Shown here: positions 1-6,783 of the stretch, piece by piece
How positions within the stretch are numbered: the first letter of the stretch is position 1
Layout: every line of letters starts with the position of its first letter
NCBI GenBank assembly: GCA_046727435.1
Contig: JBKPCR010000290.1
Span: 1 to 10,428, forward strand
Length of the DNA stretch: 10,428 nucleotides
Reading direction: 5' to 3'
Origin: CAVPRW01 sp046727435 [NCBI: bacterium]
Lineage (GTDB): Bacteria; Tectomicrobia; Entotheonellia; J063
The notes under the pieces: model-generated
Told to the model about the DNA's origin: nothing
Databases searched by the model: none
Seen by the model: only the letters and a program-made list of their open reading frames with translations
Translations under genes and position numbers: made by a program

Positions 1-1535
1 CCAGTGGGGTGTGGCTGGGCAGCCTGCCACTGCTGGTGCTGTTACTCTCCTGGATGCAGCGCGGCGATGATCCCGGTGCGGATTATGTCGCTGCCGAGGC
101 GACGCGCCGTTTCTCGACCATCGCCCTGGTCAGCATGAGCCTGCTCATCCTCAGCGGTCTGGCAAATGCCTGGAAATTGGTAGGCACGCTTCCGGCGCTG
201 ATTGGCACGCCGTATGGACGCTTACTGACCCTCAAAGTAAGTTTATTGCTGCCGCTACTGGTGCTGGCTGCACTCAACCTCCTGCGCGACAAGCCACGTC
301 TGCTGCAATGCATGACTGCCCCTGAGCGTATGGATACGCGGCGCCTGCTCCACCGTGTGCGCCGCAATGTCCTGGGAGAGCTCATACTTGGAGGCTGCAT
401 CCTCCTGGTCGTCGGGGCATTGAGCATCATGCCGCCCGCTGTGCATGAACAGCCGAACTGGCCGTTTGCCTCTCGGTTGAGTTGGGAGGCCACCAAAGAG
501 GTGTCAGGGGTGCGGACGAGTGTGGCGATCGGTATTCAGGTGTCGCTGTTTGGGTTCTTTGTGGCCTTGGTAGCCCTGATCACACGGATTCGACGCTGGA
601 CCTGGATCTTCGCTGCCGGTGCGGTCACCGTCGGTGTGGGGTTCTGGCTCTGGCTTCCCAAGCTCACCATCGACGCCTATCCCACCACCTACGTGCGTCC
701 TATCGTGCCTTACAATGCGCTGTCGATCGCATATGGCCTGCAGCTCTACGACGACCATTGTGCGGTCTGCCATGGGACGGAGGGGTATGGCGATGGGCCT
801 GCGGCCGCTGGGCTCAGACCCCGTCCCGCCGACCTCACGGCCAAACATACCGCCGATCATACCGCCGGGGACATCTTCTGGTGGTTGACGCATGGGATGA
901 AGGGGGGGGCGATGCCCGGGTTCCAGAATCGCCTCAGCGAGGAGGAGCGCTGGGACCTGATCAATGTGGTCAGAATCCTGTCGTCAGCCGAGCAGGCGCG
1001 TGCTCTTGGACCTAGCGTGTCGGCCGATCTGCGGGCGGTGGCGCCCGACTTCACCTATACGACTCCCTTCGGCGAAGCGCGTGCCCTAAAGGATTTTCGC
1101 GGCCGCGACCAGGTCTTGCTCGTGTTCTTTAGCCTGCCCCAGTCGCGCCAACGGCTCATGCAACTCCAGGAACTTTACGCCCAACTACGGCCGCTGGGCA
1201 TAGAAATTTTGGGGATCCCCTGGCAGCAGGACGACGCCCTCGACGAGGCGATGCGGCATCCGTCGCTCACCTTTCCGCTCGCCCGCGATGGCGGCTCCGA
1301 GGTCGCGACGGCCTACGCGGTGTTCCGCCGCAGCCTGAGCCCGGAATTCTCCGTGCCTGATCCACCGTTGCCAGCACACGTGGAATTTCTCGTCGACCGC
1401 CAGGGCTATCTGCGGGGACGTTGGATCCCTGAAGAGGGGGTCGGCTGGAGCGAGCCAGCACAGCTGATGGCCGCCATCGCAGTGTTACGCCAGGAAAAGC
1501 TCGACGCCCCGCCACCAGACCTCCACGTGCACTGA
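1..1535 (+). CDS. CopD-type copper membrane domain fused to cytochrome c and a cysteine-less thioredoxin-like domain (5' partial)
   Basis: The reading frame is open to the left edge (first full codon at base 3), and the first visible residues (SGVWLGSLPLL) look like the inside of a CopD domain, so the true start lies upstream. Residue numbers count from the GTG at base 9. About six membrane segments are visible (near 3-16, 36-58, 72-92, 122-142, 170-192, 197-216), the first four in CopD-like sequence. A cytochrome c domain follows, with heme motif CAVCH (C251, C254, H255) and probable axial Met302 in GGAMPGF. Residues about 345-490 resemble an AhpC/TlpA redoxin, but the position expected to carry catalytic cysteines reads FFSLPQSR. 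The protein probably sits in the inner membrane with its heme and redoxin parts in the periplasm. By context with the CusF-like gene 20 bases downstream, it handles copper; electron transfer to or from copper is inference. Confidence 0.85.
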   Translation, partial: SGVWLGSLPLLVLLLSWMQRGDDPGADYVAAEATRRFSTIALVSMSLLILSGLANAWKLVGTLPALIGTPYGRLLTLKVSLLLPLLVLAALNLLRDKPRLLQCMTAPERMDTRRLLHRVRRNVLGELILGGCILLVVGALSIMPPAVHEQPNWPFASRLSWEATKEVSGVRTSVAIGIQVSLFGFFVALVALITRIRRWTWIFAAGAVTVGVGFWLWLPKLTIDAYPTTYVRPIVPYNALSIAYGLQLYDDHCAVCHGTEGYGDGPAAAGLRPRPADLTAKHTADHTAGDIFWWLTHGMKGGAMPGFQNRLSEEERWDLINVVRILSSAEQARALGPSVSADLRAVAPDFTYTTPFGEARALKDFRGRDQVLLVFFSLPQSRQRLMQLQELYAQLRPLGIEILGIPWQQDDALDEAMRHPSLTFPLARDGGSEVATAYAVFRRSLSPEFSVPDPPLPAHVEFLVDRQGYLRGRWIPEEGVGWSEPAQLMAAIAVLRQEKLDAPPPDLHVH

Positions 1536-1555
1536 TCGATGCCTGAGGGCCCAAC

Positions 1556-1936
1556 ATGCGCCTGTACAAAGTGATACTGCTCGTAAATCTGGCGGTGGGT
1601 ATCGGGTTTTTGCTTGGATCACTCTGGTGGGCGCAAGAGGTCGGGAGGCTCCAACGTGAGGTGGCCGCCAAAGGGCAAGGGGTGACCGCACGCCCGTCTA
1701 TCGAAGGGCGCTGGTCCGCTCAGGGCGTTGTGCAAGTGGTCGCCCCTGAGATCAACCGGATTTTTATCGAGCACGGGGACATCCCTGGCCTTATGGAAGC
1801 TATGTCTATGGCCTTCGAGCCGGAGGATCCCAAGATGCTCAATGGGCTCGTCCCAGGCGATCAGGTGCGCTTCACGCTGCAGAAAAAAGGGGAGCGTCTG
1901 AGGTTGGTCGCGATCCAAAAAGGCTGGAGTCCTTAA
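1556..1936 (+). CDS. membrane-anchored CusF-like periplasmic copper-binding protein
   Basis: This 126-residue protein starts at an ATG preceded by TGAGGG six bases upstream. Residues 5-25 form one hydrophobic segment without a clear cleavage site, so it is probably an N-terminal membrane anchor. Residues about 54-124 match the CusF-type copper-binding fold: GVVQVVAPEINRI, then IEHGDIPGLMEAMSMAF, then GLVPGDQVRFTLQKKG. Candidate Cu(I) ligands are His73, Met83 and Met85. Met80 stands where E. coli CusF has its metal-capping Trp44, a variation also seen in CusF-like domains associated with SCO1/SenC proteins. The gene follows the CopD/cytochrome fusion by 20 bases and is likely co-transcribed, which suggests a periplasmic copper chaperone or buffer working with it. 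The family assignment is confident; the exact partner is inferred. Confidence 0.85.
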   Translation: MRLYKVILLVNLAVGIGFLLGSLWWAQEVGRLQREVAAKGQGVTARPSIEGRWSAQGVVQVVAPEINRIFIEHGDIPGLMEAMSMAFEPEDPKMLNGLVPGDQVRFTLQKKGERLRLVAIQKGWSP

Positions 1937-2050
1937 CTTAAATGGAGTAACGGCTGCGCCGTCTAACCCGCGACACAGCCGGGCGGGATACCGCACTGCC
2001 ATGAGGACACGGTTTCCCTTGTTCTGCCAGATCACCCCAACCTCCAGTCT

Positions 2051-2917
2051 TCAAGCGCGATGCCAATTTAGCCGAACACGCCGGACCAACCAGGTGAAGG
2101 CTAAGAGCAGGCAGAGGAGCGCCACCGTCATCTGGGCGGGGGGGTCATCGTAATGGTTGGCCAGCACGAAGCCGACAATTGCCACCCCCACAGCTATGAC
2201 AGGTGCGACGACGAACATTGGCCGTACCTCTCGACAGACATTCTTCGCGACCAATGCCGGTAGCACCAGGCAGCCGAATGTGTAGAGCATCCCAGCCGAG
2301 CGAATCGACAGGCCCACGGCCAGGCCGAGCCAGGCCGACGTCACCAGGGCCCACGGTTTGAGGCGCATACCGACCGCAGCGCCCATGGCTGGGTCAAGGG
2401 CGAAAAGCAGCACACGGCGATGGCTGGCCGCCAGCGCCAGAGCCGTCAGGATGACCAACGCCCCAAACGTCCAGACATCGCGCTGGGTGGCACCGATGAT
2501 GCTCGACGACAGGAGGCGGTGGATTTCATCGAGCCCATGCGGGCTATGGGAGACGATCAGGATGGCCCCACTGGCAGACAAGAGAAAGACCCAGCCTGTG
2601 ACCGCCTCATGGCTTTCGTGGGCGGCGGCTTCGCCGCGTGCGGTCAACAACGCCGCGAGAACGGAGAACACCACAGCCATTGCTGACAGAAAGGCATCCG
2701 CGTGCAACCATTCGAGTGCCTCAGTAGCGGTCCAACTCCCGAGGCCGAGGGCCAGGGCGATCCCGAGGGTTGAGGCTTGCGACACCGCCGCGCCGATAAA
2801 GATCTGGTCGCGGGCGACCACCAGGACACCGACGAGCGATAGGAGGAGACCGATCAGCCAGCCCACGAGATAGGTATTATGGAAAAGGGGCCAGGAGGCA
2901 ATGAATTCCTGGATCAC
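2051..2917 (-). CDS. znuB: ABC-3 family metal transporter permease (ZnuB-type)
   Basis: This 288-residue inner-membrane permease is mostly hydrophobic, with about eight membrane segments, the usual size for ZnuB/MntB proteins. Family signatures include FIGAAVSQASTLGIALALG (residues 40-58), the SPHGLDEIHRLLSSS stretch (125-139) likely to contact the ATPase, and LYTFGCLVLPALVAK (211-225). The start is GTG, sharing the sequence GTGA with the stop of the ATPase gene, so translation is probably coupled. It would form the membrane channel for a divalent metal delivered by the periplasmic binding protein encoded two genes upstream of the ATPase. Zinc is the likeliest substrate from the whole locus, but ABC-3 permeases also carry manganese or iron and the sequence alone does not decide. 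It is the last gene of the operon. Confidence 0.93.
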   Translation of the reverse strand: MIQEFIASWPLFHNTYLVGWLIGLLLSLVGVLVVARDQIFIGAAVSQASTLGIALALGLGSWTATEALEWLHADAFLSAMAVVFSVLAALLTARGEAAAHESHEAVTGWVFLLSASGAILIVSHSPHGLDEIHRLLSSSIIGATQRDVWTFGALVILTALALAASHRRVLLFALDPAMGAAVGMRLKPWALVTSAWLGLAVGLSIRSAGMLYTFGCLVLPALVAKNVCREVRPMFVVAPVIAVGVAIVGFVLANHYDDPPAQMTVALLCLLLAFTWLVRRVRLNWHRA

Positions 2918-3696
2918 GAGGTGCCGGCCGGCGGGGAAACCGTCACCGCAGCCCCCCCTAATGGGTCATACAAGATTTCCACTGCCACACCGTAGATGCG
3001 CTCAAGAGTGTGACGCTGTAACATCTCCTGTCGTGGCCCAGCAGCGACTTCGCCAGCGTGGAACAGGGCGATGTGTGTAGCATACCGTGCGGCGAGCGCC
3101 AGGTTATGCGTCACGAATAGCAAGGTTTGATGGTCCTGGCGATGCAACTCGGCGAGAAAGCGCAGCACCGCATCCTCGGCTGCGAGGTCGAGGCCATTGG
3201 TAGGCTCGTCGAGCATGAGGACACTGGGCCGGCGTACCAGGGCGCGCGCCACTAGCGCTCGCTGCCGCTGGCCCCCCGACAGGGACCAGTAATCTTTCCC
3301 CCCAAGCCCGCTCAGACCGACCTTGTCAAGGGCCCACTCGAGGCGCAAAGTCTCATCATGCCGGTCGGTGTGGATGCCAACCAACCCCAGGAGGACAAAC
3401 TCTCGCACCGTGGTGGGCAGCGTAGGGTTGATGTCACACCGCTGTGGGACAAACCCGATATGTTCAGGATGGCCCAACTCTGGGTGGACCCACAGCTGCC
3501 CGGCCTGCGGGCGAATCATTCCAAGCATAGCGCGCAAAAGGGTGGTCTTGCCTTCGCCGTTAGGACCGAGAAAGAACCAGAACTCCCCGGCACGGATCTC
3601 GACATTCACCTGGGCAAGCACGACGCGCTGCCCGTAGCCGAGGCGAAGCCCAGTCGTCTTGACGATGACTTCATGATCCTCCGTGCGCTGCCTCAT
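2914..3696 (-). CDS. znuC: metal ABC transporter ATP-binding protein (ZnuC-type)
   Basis: This is the cytoplasmic ATPase that powers the ZnuB-type permease. From the chosen ATG it has 260 residues with all ABC motifs in order: Walker A GPNGEGKTT (44-52, with Glu in the variable position), Q-loop Gln85, signature LSGGQ (139-143), Walker B VLMLDEP (159-165), D-loop GLDL, and H-loop His197 in THNL. The start is uncertain. GTG codons at 3711 and 3702 are also in frame, and no strong Shine-Dalgarno sequence precedes any of the three. The ATG at 3696 was chosen because the conserved fold begins only at about residue 12. In every case the gene starts inside the 3' end of the MerC-like gene (about 26 bases of overlap here), implying translational coupling. 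Specificity for zinc is inferred. Confidence 0.93.
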   Translation of the reverse strand: MRQRTEDHEVIVKTTGLRLGYGQRVVLAQVNVEIRAGEFWFFLGPNGEGKTTLLRAMLGMIRPQAGQLWVHPELGHPEHIGFVPQRCDINPTLPTTVREFVLLGLVGIHTDRHDETLRLEWALDKVGLSGLGGKDYWSLSGGQRQRALVARALVRRPSVLMLDEPTNGLDLAAEDAVLRFLAELHRQDHQTLLFVTHNLALAARYATHIALFHAGEVAAGPRQEMLQRHTLERIYGVAVEILYDPLGGAAVTVSPPAGTS

Positions 3697-4090
3697 CTTC
3701 ACACACCACACAGGTCAGGCACAGGTAACGGTTCAGGAGGTGTCCTGCCGCGAGGACCATCGCCCCCATGAAGACAAATACGAGCTCGTAGGGCTCGCTG
3801 GCTAGGAATCGCCCGACAGCGATCATCGTCAGGGCGGCGCCGAGCACGATAAGTACCCGCCATCGCCTGTGTCGCCGGAAGCCCCAACATAGACTGCCAG
3901 TGGCCAGTACTACGGACGCCACGATGAACAGGATCTCCAGCGATCCCCCAAGAAGCACTCCCATGCCGGCCAAGGGCAGCACCGTCACCAGGAAGGGGAC
4001 AGTCAGGCAATGAACGGCACGCACCAGCGACACGCAAGTGCCCACCAGATCGATGCGGACACTCGATGCAGATACAGCGGTCTGATTCAT
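3671..4090 (-). CDS. MerC-domain membrane protein within the metal ABC operon
   Basis: This 139-residue protein has about four membrane segments (near 29-48, 51-70, 78-96, 102-120). It resembles the MerC-domain family: an N-terminal RIDLVGTCVSLVRAVHCLTVP carrying Cys19, His27 and Cys28 near the first helix, and a C-terminal GHLLNRYLCLTCVVC with His117 and three cysteines spaced C-x2-C-x2-C (124, 127, 130), then His136. MerC proteins of mercury operons carry Hg(II) across the inner membrane, but no mercury gene is present here. The gene starts in an ATGA overlap with the stop of the binding-protein gene and its end overlaps the ATPase gene, so it is an integral part of the transporter operon. 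A role as metal-binding accessory, second uptake route or metal sensor is inference. MerC family assignment is fairly confident. Confidence 0.82.
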   Translation of the reverse strand: MNQTAVSASSVRIDLVGTCVSLVRAVHCLTVPFLVTVLPLAGMGVLLGGSLEILFIVASVVLATGSLCWGFRRHRRWRVLIVLGAALTMIAVGRFLASEPYELVFVFMGAMVLAAGHLLNRYLCLTCVVCEDEAAHGGS

Positions 4091-5151
4091 GCGCGACCTC
4101 GGAGTGCCCCGGCTAGTTGCCGGACGTCGTAGTCTACCATAGAGATATAGTCATTGGTACCTGGCCGGGCTCCCACCATGTGGGCCATACTCACCACCTG
4201 CGCCCCGGTGCGCTCGGCAACAAATTGGGCGAAACGTGGGTCAAAGTAGGGGTTGGCCAGAATCACCTTGACCCCCTGAGTCCGCATGCTTTCGATGAGC
4301 TCATTCAGGTGCTTGGTCGTCGGGGGCAGTCCAGGCTTAGGCTCCAAAAAGCCAATGACCGAGATGCCGAAGCGACGGGCGAAATATGGCCACATGTTAT
4401 GGTCCACCACCACCTTGCCGCCCCGGTACGGCAGCATCAAACCGAACCAGCCCCCTAGCAGTGACTCCTCGCCTTGCGATTTCAGGAAATCCCCCAACTT
4501 GCCGGCCTCGTAGAGCAGGGCCAGCTTCTCCACATCGTACTTCTTAGCCAGCGCATCCCCCACCAGCGCTGCCCCCAGGCGTTGCCGGAAGTTGGCGTAG
4601 CGGCCATCGAAGTATTCCCGACGCTCTGGACGGAGCTCGATGAGCTTATCCCGGATCAACCGCGCCACCCGTAGGCCATTGATGGGGTCCAGCAGATAGT
4701 GCGGGTTCCCCGCTGGGTGGACATCCCCCATGGAGCGATCCACAGGCCCGCTAGGGACTTCCAGGGGCGTGATCGCTGTGGAGGCGTCGAGAAAGCCGCG
4801 CGCGCCAGACAAGACCTTGGCGTTGCGGGCATTCTGTTGCAGAACCGGGGCCCACCCCATTTCCAGCTCCATCCCCATCTCGACGAACAGGTCGGCCTCG
4901 CTCAGCGTCTTGATGAAGCTGGGCTTAGCCTCGACGAAGTGGGAGTCCTCCGTTCCCTTGGCGAAGACCGTCACCGCCACCTGATCACCACCGATCTCCC
5001 ATACCAGACTGCCCAGATCGGGGACCGTGACGGCAACTTGCAGGGGCCGAGCATCACCTTGCGCCAGGGCATCTCCGCCGATCAGGCCTAGCGGCGCCAT
5101 GAGCAGGCTCACTAGCATCATTGTCTGTATTCTACGGCATCTCGTCAGCAT
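4087..5151 (-). CDS. znuA: periplasmic metal-binding protein of the ABC transporter (ZnuA-type)
   Basis: This 354-residue protein has a signal peptide (hydrophobic core about 11-27, cleavage probably after ALA at 30) and belongs to the cluster A-I binding proteins. Metal ligands expected for the family are visible: His71 in EDSHFVEAKPSF, His151 in GNPHYLLDP, His251 in VVDHNMWPYF, and a late acidic residue, probably Asp334 in GTNDYI. The His-rich loop of E. coli ZnuA is absent. The His151-His251 distance is 100 residues against about 64 in E. coli ZnuA, so a segment around 200-245 is inserted. The three-His pattern favours zinc over manganese, though not conclusively. The start ATG has GGAG eight bases upstream. 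Its stop overlaps the MerC-like start, and the outer-membrane protein gene ends 27 bases upstream. Confidence 0.92.
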   Translation of the reverse strand: MLTRCRRIQTMMLVSLLMAPLGLIGGDALAQGDARPLQVAVTVPDLGSLVWEIGGDQVAVTVFAKGTEDSHFVEAKPSFIKTLSEADLFVEMGMELEMGWAPVLQQNARNAKVLSGARGFLDASTAITPLEVPSGPVDRSMGDVHPAGNPHYLLDPINGLRVARLIRDKLIELRPERREYFDGRYANFRQRLGAALVGDALAKKYDVEKLALLYEAGKLGDFLKSQGEESLLGGWFGLMLPYRGGKVVVDHNMWPYFARRFGISVIGFLEPKPGLPPTTKHLNELIESMRTQGVKVILANPYFDPRFAQFVAERTGAQVVSMAHMVGARPGTNDYISMVDYDVRQLAGALRGRA

Positions 5152-5178
5152 GATGGTGCTCCCATGGTTGCATACCCA

Positions 5179-6696
5179 CTAATATTTGTGCGCCGGGTGC
5201 GTGCCGAGGAAAACCTCAAAACCCATCCACACCGAGAACGCATCCTTTGCTCTACTGCCGATTCCATCGAATTCGAGGTGGGTGGCCGTGTCGTAATTCA
5301 TCTGCAAGCGGATGCGGGAAAACTCGGTAGGCTGGACCATCACCATGGGCGATAGACGCAGCCGATTATCGCGGAAGGGGTCCCGATCCCGATTCTCGAA
5401 GCGCAGCACGCTCGGGTTCAGCCCATTATTAAACTCATAGCGCAACCCACCAGCCCACCGATAGTAGAACCCATATAGTAATTGGGTGTAGAAGCCCCAG
5501 TCAACGAGTGTTTGCTTGCGCAGATCGATGACGTTACTGAGATCGCTGTCATCGAAGAAGGGGGCGGCTTTATACCAGCGCCCGATGAGCTCGGACTCCC
5601 ACAGCAGGAACGGCCAGCCCCGGAAATTGTTGGCTGGGCGCCATGTCAGCTTCAGATCGGTACCATACATCTGGGTGTACCCGCTATTCCCAGTGGCATT
5701 AGGGCCCCAGAGTCCCGAGACACCAAATTTTGTGGTCACCTGGTTGGCGATCGTCCACGAGTTGACCCAGCGCCCCATGTACATCAGATCACCGAGGCTC
5801 TTGACGGGGACGTTCACGAATGGTCTGCCGCCGATGGGGCGCTCTTCGAAGACCTCCTCGTTGGCCAGGAAGCTCGGCATGGTTTCACCATTGGCGTTCT
5901 GGACACTGGCGAGGAATTCAGAGTACCACGGTAGTGGCGTAAGCCATGACAATCGGGCGCCCGGCGCTCGCATGCCATCGCCGCCGAAGAAGCGGCTGAT
6001 GATCACCGGCTGGTCCTGCCACTGCCAGGCGTGCGCATGGGTGGGATTGATGATACCAAACTCGGTCAGGAACAGGCCGGCTTTGAATTGCAGGCCGTAG
6101 GGCAAGGATTGTGAGGTTAAGAAGGCCTCTTCCAGCTCGACGTTAGTCTCCCCCGATACTGGATCGATGTTAAACGTGATATGGGTTTCGGCATTGAAAT
6201 AAGGGTCCACGGCCCCGCCAAAGGAGAGTTCCACGGCCTGCAGGGTGAAGCCGCGTTTGCGTGGGTCATGGTCTCCCGCCTGCAATGTCTGCAAAGACTC
6301 ATCGGGTTCGGTCGACCACCCGACTGCGAAGAGCAGGTCGGCGGAGATATCGAGGAGACGAAATCTCGCTCCACCCAGCTGGCCGGAGAGGATATCAGGC
6401 CTGGGGGATGGGGCGGGAGTGGGAGCCACCTCTTGGATGGCTTTCTCAAGCGCCGCATCGGGCGTCGCGGGCTTCTCCGCAGGAGCGGCTTGGAGCGTCT
6501 CGATCTTACGTTGCAGTTCCTCAATCCTGCGGCGGTTTTCCTCATCTCGACGCTGCAACTCCTGCATTTCGCGGCGTAGGGACTCGATTTCCGAGCGCTG
6601 ACTCTGCGCCGATGCAGGCTCGATGCGGTATACCAGTGTCACGGCAGCAAGTAGCACCATCACAACCCCATACTTAAGATGCCACGGATGTTGCAC
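5179..6696 (-). CDS. outer-membrane beta-barrel protein with N-terminal coiled coil, probable metal porin
   Basis: From the chosen GTG the protein has 505 residues. A signal peptide (hydrophobic core 10-24, cleavage probably after ASA at 30) is followed by a heptad-rich charged coiled coil (33-70), a Pro/Ala linker (71-101) and a long C-terminal region of alternating, aromatic-rich strands typical of a beta barrel (108-505). No TonB box or plug domain is evident, so it looks like a general or selective porin. Its place directly before the metal-binding-protein gene suggests it admits the metal through the outer membrane. His220 and His222 in PTHAHAW could line a metal path, which is speculative. 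The frame also opens at an upstream GTG (6756), but the strong Shine-Dalgarno at 6703-6709 and the immediate signal peptide favour 6696. The exact family was not recognised. Confidence 0.82.
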   Translation of the reverse strand: MQHPWHLKYGVVMVLLAAVTLVYRIEPASAQSQRSEIESLRREMQELQRRDEENRRRIEELQRKIETLQAAPAEKPATPDAALEKAIQEVAPTPAPSPRPDILSGQLGGARFRLLDISADLLFAVGWSTEPDESLQTLQAGDHDPRKRGFTLQAVELSFGGAVDPYFNAETHITFNIDPVSGETNVELEEAFLTSQSLPYGLQFKAGLFLTEFGIINPTHAHAWQWQDQPVIISRFFGGDGMRAPGARLSWLTPLPWYSEFLASVQNANGETMPSFLANEEVFEERPIGGRPFVNVPVKSLGDLMYMGRWVNSWTIANQVTTKFGVSGLWGPNATGNSGYTQMYGTDLKLTWRPANNFRGWPFLLWESELIGRWYKAAPFFDDSDLSNVIDLRKQTLVDWGFYTQLLYGFYYRWAGGLRYEFNNGLNPSVLRFENRDRDPFRDNRLRLSPMVMVQPTEFSRIRLQMNYDTATHLEFDGIGSRAKDAFSVWMGFEVFLGTHPAHKY

Positions 6697-6700
6697 GGAT

Positions 6701-6710
6701 CTCTCCTCCA
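6701..6710 (-). promoter_or_regulatory. ribosome binding site that fixes the start of the outer-membrane protein
   Basis: On the minus strand this reads TGGAGGAGAG, a strong Shine-Dalgarno sequence lying six to eight bases before the GTG at 6696. The in-frame ATG at 6711 overlaps this element and the GTG at 6756 lies far upstream of it, so neither is likely to be used. Confidence 0.75.
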
Positions 6711-6783
6711 TAACAAAGTGCAGCGCTGAGTCGCAAGGGACAGGGAGAACGCTCACTGCGCGGGATTCGGTGCACGTCGAGCC

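Noticed and set aside
1950-1987. Short inverted repeats (ACGGC-TGC-GCCGT and CCCGC/GCGGG) in the gap between the convergent copper and metal-uptake genes, considered as terminators
   Set aside because: Stems are only five base pairs and neither is followed by a T-tract on either strand.
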